This document shows positions 35,937 through 44,865 of a stretch of DNA of 64,000 bases, one piece after another (position 1 is the first letter of the stretch; every line of letters starts with the position of its first letter). Under the pieces are notes generated by a model, which saw nothing but the letters and a program-made list of their open reading frames with translations, did no database searches and was not told the DNA's origin. Where the stretch lies: the NCBI RefSeq assembly GCF_009663145.1, contig NZ_VKHR01000003.1, forward strand, positions 4 to 64,003. The letters are read 5' to 3'. This DNA comes from Shewanella sp. TC10. Its GTDB lineage: Bacteria; Pseudomonadota; Gammaproteobacteria; Enterobacterales; Shewanellaceae. The position numbers and the translations under genes are program-made.

Positions 35937-36317
35937 CTAAATAGATTCAAGATAAGCGACAGTTTCAATCCCTTGCTTTATATCACTAAAAATTAGTTTA
36001 GCACTGCAGCAATGGCCGTTTAATACTGCGTGTTGTCGAACCAAATGAATAAAGCTGACAATATCGATTGGCTGTTGGCTTATTTCTAGTTGGGGTAAAT
36101 CTGCCGTTGGTTGTGAGCCATGAACTAATGTTGGCTGTAAAACTGGTTCAATAACAATATCAAAGGTTACGCCTGCACTGTCTAGTAACTGATCGCGGTG
36201 CTCACTTATGTGTGGTTGTAGGCAGCAAAACTCTAGCCAGTCTCTTTCACTGGCTAAGTAAATCAGTTCTTCACTGTCTTGTTGCTTAATGATTGCTGGC
36301 CAACAAATCGTCTGCAT
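35937..36317 (-). CDS. Small conserved protein of unknown function (possibly DUF4144)
   Basis: 126 residues from ATG 36317 (the GTG four codons upstream is an alternative). Soluble, with the start MQTICWPAIIKQQDSEELIY and a Cys pair in the middle (EFCCLQP) and another later (NGHCCSAKLIF). The opening pattern resembles the DUF4144 family known from Shewanella, from memory. No motif suggests catalysis. Lies between the M50 protease and the FapA-like gene. Confidence 0.7.
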   Translation of the reverse strand: MQTICWPAIIKQQDSEELIYLASERDWLEFCCLQPHISEHRDQLLDSAGVTFDIVIEPVLQPTLVHGSQPTADLPQLEISQQPIDIVSFIHLVRQHAVLNGHCCSAKLIFSDIKQGIETVAYLESI

Positions 36318-36422
36318 GGGAACCGTCACTTCTACATTTAATGTGCAAATTTCAATTCGCTTGAGTTAATTCATTTGAGTTAAGTCACTTGTACTTAAAC
36401 ATCAAGAGTTAACTTTTAGCGG

Positions 36423-38090
36423 CTAGTGACTACCGTAATCAAAACTGATTTCATTGTGAAGGTTTTTAATATGGCAGGGGCCATGTTCTCTTTGGGTGCG
36501 ATTTTGAGCTGGACCGATATGTATTTCAACATTGGCAAAAATATGCTTTTCAGCTTGGATGAAGTTTTTGCTGTAGTAACCTTCGGCTTCTTGTTGCAGT
36601 TGCTTGCACTCAGATTCTGCTTTAGCGCGATTGTTAGCCACTTCTTTCTTTTCATCAAGCATCATTTTAACTTGCTCTATCATCCCTGCATCAGTTTGCC
36701 ACTCAGCTTTAGGAGGAAGCTTTCTTAACCTTGCTTCGATGTCGAGACCAGCCACGACTAATTGTTTTGCTCTTGCATCACACGCTTTCACTTCAGCTCT
36801 TAACTCTGCTTGGTGCATAGCACAATAGAGCTCAGTTTTAGTGCCTGCTGTTGCGCCAAAAGCGACAGCTTTAATGCCTTTTTTAGCGGTTGCTCGTCCT
36901 CCAACAAGATCGCCTCGTTTAGCGTTGGGATCACTGACGGTAATAACGTTATCGGAATGAGAGTGACTATGAAGCAATTGTTTGGTGACTAAGATATCGC
37001 TATGGGCAGTTAAGTTTGAATACTGCACAAACTGAGCACAAATTTGTCCTTTAGCGGTAATATGATTACTGAGTTCGTGTTCTTTTATCTGTCTGCCAAT
37101 AATGCCTTTGCTGACAATTACATCTCCTTCGGCTTCAAGCGTAGCTGATTCTACAAACCCCATTACAGTAATGTCACCACTGCTTTTAACTTTCATACCT
37201 TCATGGACATCACCACTGATTAAAATACTGCCCTCAAAATCAACATGACCATATTTAACATCAACATCTTTGATTTGCAGTACATCATCGACTTGCATCC
37301 CTTTGCGGTTTTCGACAGGTTGACCTGCAACAGTGGCAATGAGCTGGTTTGGGTCGTCAGCCGATAGTTCAGTGCCATTACCTGCTTGCATAGACAGATC
37401 TTTTCCTTCAACTTGAAGAATGGCTTCGCCGTGAACATTGTAACCAGCTGTACCTGAAGTCGCAGGGGTTTTAACCATCAGCACGTCGCCTGGTTTTACC
37501 ATGATCATGGCACCGAGGTTACGCATATCTACGGAGCCATCTTCACGTTCTTGCGGCTGTAATAATCGCTCTCGGGCAAGAGGTACTTTGCGGCTTAAGG
37601 TGGCATTTATACCGTTAATCGGTAATTTACCGATCGCGATGGGACTCTGGCAGCTTTCACCAGGCGGTAGAGTTTCTAATTGTTGAATCAAAGATTGGAT
37701 TTTGGGTTTGCTTAAGCCCATTTTTACTTTATGTGATTTAAGTGCATTGAGGATCATGGGAAGTGAAGGGTCATTACCACCCCAAGCTGATTCTAATGTC
37801 ATGGAGGCTGACATTTTATCTTCACTTATTTCAACGATGACTTTGCCGTCTGCTCGCTCCGCGATGATAAAATACAGCTCATGCTTACCATTATCTTGGC
37901 CGCTGAGGGCGTTGATCTCAGCGACGGCTTTGTGAATGTTGTGCTGTAAAGGACGTAACATTGCAAATTCGGGTTGTGTCAGTAGTTTGCTGACATCATC
38001 TTCCGATACTGGTCCATGAGTATTTGGAATAACACGAAACTCAACTTGAGTTTGGTTTTCGTTAAAAACCGCTAAGCTCCAATCCAACAT
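36423..38090 (-). CDS. FapA-family protein (DUF342)
   Basis: About 555 residues. Start at ATG 38090, with AAGGGA just upstream, chosen over 38114. The middle (~200-400) is a right-handed beta-helix typical of DUF342/FapA: VDVKYGHVDFEGSILISGDV then KSSGDITVMGFVESATLEAE and AEGDVIVSKGIIG. A C-terminal coiled coil (~440-515) and a short tail follow. The family includes FapA-like factors linked to flagella and surface assembly in Vibrio and Shewanella. Here it is far from any flagellar gene, so the role is uncertain. Confidence 0.85.
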   Translation of the reverse strand: MLDWSLAVFNENQTQVEFRVIPNTHGPVSEDDVSKLLTQPEFAMLRPLQHNIHKAVAEINALSGQDNGKHELYFIIAERADGKVIVEISEDKMSASMTLESAWGGNDPSLPMILNALKSHKVKMGLSKPKIQSLIQQLETLPPGESCQSPIAIGKLPINGINATLSRKVPLARERLLQPQEREDGSVDMRNLGAMIMVKPGDVLMVKTPATSGTAGYNVHGEAILQVEGKDLSMQAGNGTELSADDPNQLIATVAGQPVENRKGMQVDDVLQIKDVDVKYGHVDFEGSILISGDVHEGMKVKSSGDITVMGFVESATLEAEGDVIVSKGIIGRQIKEHELSNHITAKGQICAQFVQYSNLTAHSDILVTKQLLHSHSHSDNVITVSDPNAKRGDLVGGRATAKKGIKAVAFGATAGTKTELYCAMHQAELRAEVKACDARAKQLVVAGLDIEARLRKLPPKAEWQTDAGMIEQVKMMLDEKKEVANNRAKAESECKQLQQEAEGYYSKNFIQAEKHIFANVEIHIGPAQNRTQREHGPCHIKNLHNEISFDYGSH

Positions 38091-38265
38091 AAAATCCCTT
38101 ATTATCATGGCCAATATTTTGTTTGGCCAATGCGCCTTTTTGGCGTTTCTTATTATTAACTAATAAAATGTAGCGGGTTTTTATGATAAAAACTAGTCAA
38201 TTATTTGTTGTTTCATGACTAATTGACAGATTGCGTGATGAAGCTCACCAAGTGTTAATGCTTTG

Positions 38266-39327
38266 TTAGTTATGGAAAAAGTATAACTTGTACTTATTGT
38301 TTTCTGCAGGAACGTTAACCTGACCAAATTCTGCCGCTATTGTGTCAGCATAAGGCAGATTTCTATTGGCAACAATTTGCCATACTCCTTTATTTGTCAA
38401 ACTGTTAGCACTCGATTTTACGAAGTCTTTAGCGATTTGGGTGGTGGCCGCTAACCCGTCATGAAATGGTGGATTTGATATGATGCCATCAAATTTACCT
38501 GATATCTGTTTAAAACCATCAGAAGCATAAACGTTAGCTGTCATGCTATTAGCGTCAAGCGTTAGCTCACAGGCTTTTAATGCCATTGCATTTATATCGA
38601 TACAATCAATATTCAAGCTTGGGTTAGCTTTAAGCATTGCAGCGCTGATAACACCCGCTCCACAACCAAAATCGAGCACTCTGCCAGATAGTTCAGGTAA
38701 GTGGGATAGTAATAACTCAGTACCTTGATCAAGTTTTTTCTCGCTGAAAACACCGACGAGATTACAAATCGTAATATCACCTTGGGGTGTGCTTAGCTGA
38801 TACTGGCTTACCCAGTCCTTAATGTTGAATTCAGGCGCTGTTTGAATTAATTCGGCAACAAAAAGTAAGCAGTGGCGGGCATTGTCACGTTTTAAAGCGG
38901 TTGAGTAATAGCTTGGTAAAAGTTTAGCTAATGACTTAACTCCACCTTTATTTTCACCAATAACGATTAACGTGCCCCCAACAGATAAATGCTTTGCGGC
39001 AAGCTGAAAAAGATAAGGTGCAAGAGCTTTTGCTTTAGGGAAGTATATGACAGCGGTGTCGAAAGTTTGTCTTTGAGCATCACTTGGTAACTCATGGCCA
39101 AAGTAGCTTTGCAGGTTAGGCTTGGAGTGTTTTGCTAATAACTGATGATGATTAAAGTCTAGAGCTAATGCGGTCACTGATGACGCTTCACCTAACAGTT
39201 CAGTGGCTAAAGTATCTGCTTCATGATTTAAAATCAGTACATGCTGATTTTCGAAAAATTGAATATTACGTTGCAGAACTTGAGAAGTGTTGGTGAGCAC
39301 AGAATCGACCTTAAAGAGTTTAGTCAC
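38266..39327 (-). CDS. rsmC: 16S rRNA guanine-N2 methyltransferase (G1207)
   Basis: Methylates G1207 of 16S rRNA in the 30S subunit using SAM. 353 residues: the N-terminal degenerate methyltransferase-like domain (to ~185) and the C-terminal active domain, with [18 protein letters not shown] (motif I), [17 protein letters not shown] (motif II) and the catalytic SNPPFHDG (NPPF). Same two-domain layout and C-terminal motifs as E. coli RsmC. Confidence 0.94.
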   Translation of the reverse strand: MTKLFKVDSVLTNTSQVLQRNIQFFENQHVLILNHEADTLATELLGEASSVTALALDFNHHQLLAKHSKPNLQSYFGHELPSDAQRQTFDTAVIYFPKAKALAPYLFQLAAKHLSVGGTLIVIGENKGGVKSLAKLLPSYYSTALKRDNARHCLLFVAELIQTAPEFNIKDWVSQYQLSTPQGDITICNLVGVFSEKKLDQGTELLLSHLPELSGRVLDFGCGAGVISAAMLKANPSLNIDCIDINAMALKACELTLDANSMTANVYASDGFKQISGKFDGIISNPPFHDGLAATTQIAKDFVKSSANSLTNKGVWQIVANRNLPYADTIAAEFGQVNVPAENNKYKLYFFHN

Positions 39328-39400
39328 TAGTTATCGGCGGATTATAGCAAATAACTACTGGGCAGTTCATCTTGTTACTAAAACAATGGCGCAGGCCAAT

Positions 39401-39444
39401 AAAAAAGAGCAACTCAAATCACCTTTAGTGATCTGGCTGCTCTT
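39401..39444 (-). terminator. Intrinsic terminator of the alkaline phosphatase gene (minus strand)
   Basis: Read on the minus strand, aagagca and tgctctt close a long hairpin with an inner atcac/gtgat pairing, followed by a run of six Ts (complement of the As at 39401-39406). Confidence 0.8.
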
Positions 39445-39500
39445 ATGAATGAGTAAATGTTTAAAGCTAATTTTTAGCTTAAGACTCTCATTGAAATGAC

Positions 39501-40994
39501 TTAATTAACAGCTTTAGGTAATAAGCTCATCATTTTAGTTGCGATTTCAGTATTATCTTGATGGCCACTGAATAAACGAGAGCCTGGACCAGCTGCAAAA
39601 ACTTGTACATCCTCTGCCGTGTGTCCGACAGATGTCCAGCCTGTGTTAGTGCGAATATCGATAATATGCAATATAGACTTATAAAGTTGTTTTTGTCCCT
39701 GCATTCTAGCGGCATCTAAACTGGCACGCTCTTCAGTGGTGGCTTCAAAGCCAATCAGCTGATTAAAGCGCTCTTGCCAATTATCGACAGCAATGAGTTC
39801 TTCAGAAATAGTTTGTGGTGATGCTTTGATGTTATGCAACATCGTCGGAGTCCAGATATATTCGCCATGTGCGCCAATAGATAGTCCGCCAGTGTTATGA
39901 TCGGCTGTTACGACCATCAGGGTATCGTTACGCTCGCGAACAAACTGCTCTACCACTTCAATCGCATTTGCAAACTCGTCCATTTCACCCATAGCTGTGG
40001 CAATATCATTTGAATGACCAGCCCAGTCAATAAGGCTACCTTCAACCATTAAAACAAAGCCTTGTTCATTCTGCGATAACAACTCAAGAGACTTTTTGGT
40101 GAGCGTACTGAGTTTATAGCCTTCTTGATCGTCTAATACCCAAGGAAGTTGAACGTCAGCAAATAAACCTAATACTTTAGGTTCGGTGATTCCATCTAAC
40201 TGTTCAAACTCGGTGATGTGTTGATAACCTTTTGCGGTAAACTCACTAAGCAGTTCATTAGAAAAGTACTTTTGTCCGCCACCTAAAATCACGTCTGCAT
40301 CTGAGTCTAAATAACCTTCAGCAATCTGAACGTAATTTCGACGATGCTCATTATGAGCCAGAAATGCCGCAGGCGTTGCATGGTTAACTTGGCAACTCAC
40401 AGCAACACCAGTAGAAAGGCCTACTTGTTTAGCCATTTCCATAATGGTGGTCAGTGGTTGTTTGTCTAAATCAACAGCAATGGCGCTGTTATACGTTTTG
40501 AAACCGGTCGAAAGTGCAGTCGCTGATGCAGCTGAATCGGTTACATAACCGCTGACTGGAGCTGGATAAGTGCTCGACATACCTACCAATAAACGGTCGA
40601 ATACTGTTTGCTCGATTTCTTCAGTTTCTGGGTTGTTTTTGTAATAACGATAAGCGGTTGTGTATGACGGACCCATTCCATCACCAATCATGATAATCAT
40701 ATTTTTGGGTTTTGATGGCGCAGATGAAATCTTAACTTTCTTACTGGCAACATTAGTAATAGGCGCAACAATATTGGCCGGTAAAGTTGCAGGTTCGGCC
40801 TCAATATTAGCGGCTTGATCAGATGCTTCAATGATAGAAGAATCGGAAACACTTGATACTTGTACTTGGATCTGCTGAGCGGTTTGCTGTGTTTGCGGCG
40901 CTGTATTTGCTATCAATTCATCATTGGCAAAACTGCTATGAGAAAAGCACAGTGTTATCCCGAGTATTAGGCTCAGTGTTGTTTTTATTTGCAT
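39501..40994 (-). CDS. Alkaline phosphatase (PhoA family)
   Basis: Periplasmic phosphomonoesterase. About 497 residues from ATG 40994, which has CAGGA upstream and opens a signal peptide (MQIKTTLSLILGITLCFSHS). Nucleophile Ser ~154 in VTDSAASATALSTG, metal motif MIGDGMG near 102-108, and later SLIDWAGHSND and VTADHNTGGLS ligands, plus VGHTAEDVQVFA. The first ~75 mature residues are a low-complexity Gln/Ser/Ala-rich extension not found in E. coli PhoA. No Pho box was confidently seen. Confidence 0.93.
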   Translation of the reverse strand: MQIKTTLSLILGITLCFSHSSFANDELIANTAPQTQQTAQQIQVQVSSVSDSSIIEASDQAANIEAEPATLPANIVAPITNVASKKVKISSAPSKPKNMIIMIGDGMGPSYTTAYRYYKNNPETEEIEQTVFDRLLVGMSSTYPAPVSGYVTDSAASATALSTGFKTYNSAIAVDLDKQPLTTIMEMAKQVGLSTGVAVSCQVNHATPAAFLAHNEHRRNYVQIAEGYLDSDADVILGGGQKYFSNELLSEFTAKGYQHITEFEQLDGITEPKVLGLFADVQLPWVLDDQEGYKLSTLTKKSLELLSQNEQGFVLMVEGSLIDWAGHSNDIATAMGEMDEFANAIEVVEQFVRERNDTLMVVTADHNTGGLSIGAHGEYIWTPTMLHNIKASPQTISEELIAVDNWQERFNQLIGFEATTEERASLDAARMQGQKQLYKSILHIIDIRTNTGWTSVGHTAEDVQVFAAGPGSRLFSGHQDNTEIATKMMSLLPKAVN

Positions 40995-41070
40995 GGTTAA
41001 TCCTGAAAGTACAAAAGGGGTCAAGGTTCAATCACTCAGCCTATCAAACCATGATAGGCTGAATTAAAGA

Positions 41071-42024
41071 TTAAGCTTGTTTGTTAATTCTTACTTCAAT
41101 GGCATCCATTAGCATGCCAGTGATATCCACATCGTATGCCGCTTCAATTTCTTTAATACAGGTTGGGCTAGTTACGTTAATTTCAGTGAGTTTGTCACCG
41201 ATAACATCTAAACCGACAAAAATCAGTCCACGCTTTTTAAGCTCGGGACCTAATGTACGGGCAATATGCATGTCACTTTCTGACAGTGGCTGTGGAACAC
41301 CACTGCCGCCAGCAGCCAAGTTACCTCGTGTTTCACCTTTCATTGGAATACGTGCCAATGAATAAGGAACGGGTTCACCATCAACCACTAAAATGCGTTT
41401 ATCACCTTGTTTAATTTCAGGGATAAAGCCTTGCGCCATCGCGTAACGAGTACCGTGTTCGGTTAGCGTTTCTAATATGACGCCAATATTTGGATCATCT
41501 TGCTTCACTCGGAAGATAGAGGCGCCGCCCATACCATCAAGTGGCTTAAGAATGATATCGCCTTTATCTGCTAAGAAAGCGCGAATACGTTTTGCATCAC
41601 GAGTCACTACGGCTTCTGGCGTAAATTCTGGGAACCAAGCAGTAAATAATTTTTCATTAGCGTCGCGTAGGCTTTGTGGCTTATTGACGATCAGTACGCC
41701 TTCTTCTTCAGCTCGCTCAAGCATGTAAGTTGCATAGATAAATTCAGTATCAAATGGCGGATCTTTTCGCATTAATATCACGTCTAAATCAGCGAGTGGG
41801 GTATCAATGCTTTCGCCTAACTCGAACCATTTGCTAGCATTATCTTCAACAGTTAACGAGCGCATGTTTGCCATCGGCTTACCATTAACCATGGCAAGAT
41901 CTTGCATTTCCATGTAATACAGTTCGTAACCGCGTGATTGAGCTGCCATTAACATTGCAAAGCTAGAGTCTTTTTTAATGTTAATGTCGCTGATTGGATC
42001 CATTACTATGCCGAGCTTGATCAT
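41071..42024 (-). CDS. gshB: Glutathione synthetase
   Basis: ATP-grasp ligase joining gamma-glutamylcysteine and glycine. 317 residues, one more than E. coli GshB, with near-identical blocks (LGIVMDPI, INIKKDSSFAML, LMRKDPPFDTEFIYATY, NKPQSLRDANEKLFTAWF, KPLDGMGGASIFRV, EINVTSPTCI). It ends the sprT-endA-rsmE-gshB order, which is conserved with E. coli. In E. coli yqgE and yqgF follow; here the next gene is alkaline phosphatase. A MITE-like element separates it from rsmE. Confidence 0.97.
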   Translation of the reverse strand: MIKLGIVMDPISDINIKKDSSFAMLMAAQSRGYELYYMEMQDLAMVNGKPMANMRSLTVEDNASKWFELGESIDTPLADLDVILMRKDPPFDTEFIYATYMLERAEEEGVLIVNKPQSLRDANEKLFTAWFPEFTPEAVVTRDAKRIRAFLADKGDIILKPLDGMGGASIFRVKQDDPNIGVILETLTEHGTRYAMAQGFIPEIKQGDKRILVVDGEPVPYSLARIPMKGETRGNLAAGGSGVPQPLSESDMHIARTLGPELKKRGLIFVGLDVIGDKLTEINVTSPTCIKEIEAAYDVDITGMLMDAIEVRINKQA

Positions 42025-42050
42025 ACTTTTATCCTTATTTTCTCAATGCT

Positions 42051-42313
42051 TATACCCATGTTACCTCAAGATGCTTTGTCAGGCACAAGCTCGGATAACA
42101 ATGCAAGGCGTAAGCTGAGGTAATTGTTATTCACTTTTCAAAGCTTACAACGTAGCAGTGGTTTTCGAGCTTGCGCCCCGTAGGGCAAGGCAAATAGCAC
42201 CAATCTGCGTTGTTATAAAATATCGATGTAGAAAAACTATACTTCAATTTTATGCCTAGCATCTTGGCACTATTTGCCTTGCTGACTTTGCATCTTGAAG
42301 TATCATGGGTATA
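42051..42313. mobile_element. MITE-like element with 24-bp terminal inverted repeats
   Basis: 263 bp. Left arm tatacccatgttacctcaagatgc (42051-42074) and right arm (42290-42313) match at 22 of 24 positions when inverted. An inner pair gcaaggcaaatag (42185-42197) and ctatttgccttgc (42270-42282) is perfect. No coding frame. Flanking TA on each side would fit a TA target duplication, as in IS630/Tc1-type elements, but that is inferred. The ATACCCATG core is, from memory, a repeat common in Shewanella. It splits rsmE from gshB. Confidence 0.7.
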
Positions 42314-42318
42314 TATTA

Positions 42319-43053
42319 TTAACCGATATCACCGAATCGCAATTGCAATGCCGTTATCGCGGTTAGTGAAGCTGTTTCTGTACGCAGTACACGTGGCCCA
42401 AGTAATACGTCGGTGAAGAGGTGCGTCTCTGTCATCGCTATCTCTTCTTCAGATAGACCGCCTTCAGGGCCAATTAATAGCCGTACTTTGGTATTTTCTA
42501 ACGATAAACCATTAATGCCGTGCGCTGCACGAGGATGCAGGTTTAACTTTAACGCCTCAGTTTGCTCTGCGCACCACTGGCTTAAGTTCATTGCAGGCCT
42601 AACGGTTGGCACAAAACTTCGACCTGATTGCTCGCAAGCACTGATGACAATTTTTTGCCATTGGCTAATTTTCTTTTCTAAACGTTCGCCACTGAGTTTA
42701 ACGCCACAACGGTCTGAAAATAATGGTGTAATTGTTGTTACACCTAATTCGACAGACTTTTGAATGGTGAAGTCCATTCTGTCACCGCGTGAAATAACTT
42801 GGCCTAAATGCAAGTCTAGCGGCGATTCAGATAGCTTTTCCGTTTTATCGATTATCTCAACCGAGACATTTTTTTTATTGGCACTGATGATCGATGCGAG
42901 ATAATCAAAACCATCACCATTGAATAGGGTGATGTTTTCACCTTCATTCATACGTAAAACACGGCCTATATGTGCCGCGCCATCTTCATCTAATTTTACT
43001 TGTTGATTAACAGTAAGTTCATTGATTGGTTGGTAAATTCTTGGAACGCGCAT
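42319..43053 (-). CDS. rsmE: 16S rRNA m3U1498 methyltransferase
   Basis: SPOUT-class SAM methyltransferase acting on U1498 of the 30S subunit. 244 residues: an N-terminal PUA-like RNA-binding domain (MRVPRIYQP to ~75) and the trefoil-knot domain with [16 protein letters not shown] and the [16 protein letters not shown] knot. It starts 9 bp after the endA stop, so the two are an operon. Confidence 0.95.
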   Translation of the reverse strand: MRVPRIYQPINELTVNQQVKLDEDGAAHIGRVLRMNEGENITLFNGDGFDYLASIISANKKNVSVEIIDKTEKLSESPLDLHLGQVISRGDRMDFTIQKSVELGVTTITPLFSDRCGVKLSGERLEKKISQWQKIVISACEQSGRSFVPTVRPAMNLSQWCAEQTEALKLNLHPRAAHGINGLSLENTKVRLLIGPEGGLSEEEIAMTETHLFTDVLLGPRVLRTETASLTAITALQLRFGDIG

Positions 43054-43062
43054 TTTAGGTCC

Positions 43063-43833
43063 TTAATCAATGAGGCCGAGATTCTGACATTGGTTTAAGA
43101 CAAAATTATTATGATTGCCTTGGTTTTTTGCAACAATTTGATCGCGTAGACATTCTACGTGATCGACAGGATATGTTTTATTCCATGCTTCAAACAGCTT
43201 TTGTTGATTTGAGGCAATGGAAAGACCGTACGTTTGTTGCATATAAAAATAGGTTCTAGCAATCGCACCACGGCTTTGTTTCGGCGGTTGGGCTTTACGG
43301 CCTTTAAAGTCGACTACCATAGCACACTGACCATATTGAGTAGCTGTGCCATTCCATTCACTGAAACGATAGTTACTTCTGTCACCGTTAACTTCACCAA
43401 CAGTAGGGGTGAGATTATGTAAATCTGCTTCCATCTTTTTAAATTCTGGGCTGGTTCTGCCGCAATTTTTACGACCACCGTCTTGCCAACACTGTAATTG
43501 ATGACCAAATTCCCAAGCGGGTACCACATGCTCCCACTCAATTCTGTTCGCTCGTGGGATTTGCTTGCGAACTTGATAACCGCAACTTTCTAAATCAGGC
43601 TTCCATTGTTTACCAATGACATTGATATCACAACCGCAATAAAAGCTGCTCATAGGTAATGAGGTGCTATATATCTTTTGCGCTATTTTCTTGGCACTTC
43701 TAAAACTTGATGGATGCTGAGCTGCTTGAACACTCACAGCTGTTAATACAATCACTATTGCTAATAAAAATAGCACAATGACTTGATAACGGTTTTTAAC
43801 TTTCCGGCTAGACACTATAAACCCTAACTTCAA
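43063..43833 (-). CDS. endA: Extracellular/periplasmic endonuclease I
   Basis: Non-specific DNase of the EndA/Dns family. 256 residues with an N-terminal signal sequence ([19 protein letters not shown]). Active site [13 protein letters not shown] contains the catalytic His, and the Gly/Cys-rich [12 protein letters not shown] and [19 protein letters not shown] blocks are diagnostic. At least eight Cys fit the disulfides known in this family. Sits between sprT and rsmE as in E. coli. Confidence 0.95.
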   Translation of the reverse strand: MKLGFIVSSRKVKNRYQVIVLFLLAIVIVLTAVSVQAAQHPSSFRSAKKIAQKIYSTSLPMSSFYCGCDINVIGKQWKPDLESCGYQVRKQIPRANRIEWEHVVPAWEFGHQLQCWQDGGRKNCGRTSPEFKKMEADLHNLTPTVGEVNGDRSNYRFSEWNGTATQYGQCAMVVDFKGRKAQPPKQSRGAIARTYFYMQQTYGLSIASNQQKLFEAWNKTYPVDHVECLRDQIVAKNQGNHNNFVLNQCQNLGLID

Positions 43834-43941
43834 TCAATACGGCACAGACTATACGGGTTGGTATCGCCTGATATTTGTGACGGATGGTAAGGGATTGAAA
43901 CTAGGGATGCAATGGCAAGCTTACATCGAAAAAGCTATTTA

Positions 43942-44538
43942 TTATGCTTTGGTGGCTAGTACTTGAGCACAGTTTTTACAGCGATACTGGGTTTGATTCC
44001 TTAATACTTTATTATGCCGGCGAATCGATAGCATCACTGGGCCACAATCGCAGAAATATTCAAATTGCTTACCGGAGACTGACTGAGTATTAAGTTGATG
44101 TGTGGTGTCTGCGGGCACATTGAAAACATCTTGCATAATACGTTGCCATTCGAGTCCATGTGGCTTCACTCGACCATATAGTTGAAAGCTCAGTAAGTGA
44201 CTAATTTCGTGGGGGACGACTTGCTCAATAAATTCTGCAGTATTTTCTTCAAGCAGTATCGGGTTAAAACGTAGCTTATTCACTTGTAAGTGAGCTGTTC
44301 CCGCGCTTTTTCCTCGTAGGGTAAACTGCACAATAGGGCGAGTAAATTGACGCTTTAATAATCCTTCAGCTTGATGATAATCAGCTTCAATCTTTTGCAG
44401 CACTTGTTGTTGTGCTTCTGTTTTAGGTAAGCAACTCGTGACAGAATTGCCTGTTTGGGCTGGGCGTGCAATTGAACTCGGGTCAAAAGCTGCTTTAGCT
44501 TTTATCTGAGTTTGGCGACTGAAAAGTGATTTGAACAT
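43942..44538 (-). CDS. sprT: SprT-family zinc metalloprotease-like protein
   Basis: 198 residues. Zinc motif HEISH (His110, Glu111, His114) and a C-terminal zinc-ribbon-like block (YFCDCGPVMLSIRRHNKVL, then YRCKNC). E. coli SprT is ~165 residues; here an N-terminal extension of ~35 residues precedes the conserved core, which begins near KTEAQQQVLQKI. Function in bacteria is unclear; the family resembles eukaryotic Spartan DNA-protein crosslink proteases. Confidence 0.9.
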   Translation of the reverse strand: MFKSLFSRQTQIKAKAAFDPSSIARPAQTGNSVTSCLPKTEAQQQVLQKIEADYHQAEGLLKRQFTRPIVQFTLRGKSAGTAHLQVNKLRFNPILLEENTAEFIEQVVPHEISHLLSFQLYGRVKPHGLEWQRIMQDVFNVPADTTHQLNTQSVSGKQFEYFCDCGPVMLSIRRHNKVLRNQTQYRCKNCAQVLATKA

Positions 44539-44617
44539 AGAAGGTGTCTTGCACGTTTATTAACTGACAATAATGGATGAGAATTTAAGTTTAGCTGATT
44601 GAGTATAGTATTTTGAC

Positions 44618-44814
44618 TAGGGTCTGTTGATCTTGCAAGGTTGTTTTTGCAGCGAGTTGTTGGCCATTTAAACAAGGCAGAGACTTTGTAGTGTAGTTAT
44701 TCTACATAAAAAGTCGATAACGCAGTAAAAATGGCCAACAAACTCTGCCCAAAGGGGTCGATTAAAACGCTTTTTTTCGAACAAAACTTAACAGGCAAAG
44801 ATCTACAGGCCCTA
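44618..44814. mobile_element. Second MITE-like element with 17-bp terminal inverted repeats
   Basis: 197 bp. Ends tagggtctgttgatctt (44618-44634) and aagatctacaggcccta (44798-44814) match at 15 of 17 when inverted. An inner pair gttgttggccattt (44656-44669) and aaatggccaacaaac (44729-44743) makes a longer hairpin. No coding frame. Different family from the element at 42051. It occupies most of the 327-bp gap between sprT and the pyroglutamyl-peptidase-like gene. Confidence 0.6.
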
Positions 44815-44818
44815 AGTT

Positions 44819-44847
44819 TACCGCAATCAAAGTCAGTGATTGCGGTA
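44819..44847. terminator. Hairpin after the pyroglutamyl-peptidase-like gene
   Basis: Perfect 11-bp stem taccgcaatca (44819-44829) and tgattgcggta (44837-44847), 7-nt loop. On the minus strand only a weak T-run follows, so termination is not certain. Confidence 0.5.
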
Positions 44848-44865
44848 ACCTTTTAAGAGGGTTTA

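Noticed and set aside
38109-38153. Terminator between rsmC and the FapA-like gene
   Set aside because: Short inverted repeats ggccaa/ttggcc and cgcc/ggcg exist but no T-run follows on the minus strand.
42051-42313. Insertion sequence with transposase
   Set aside because: It is 263 bp without a coding frame of useful length; a non-autonomous element fits better.
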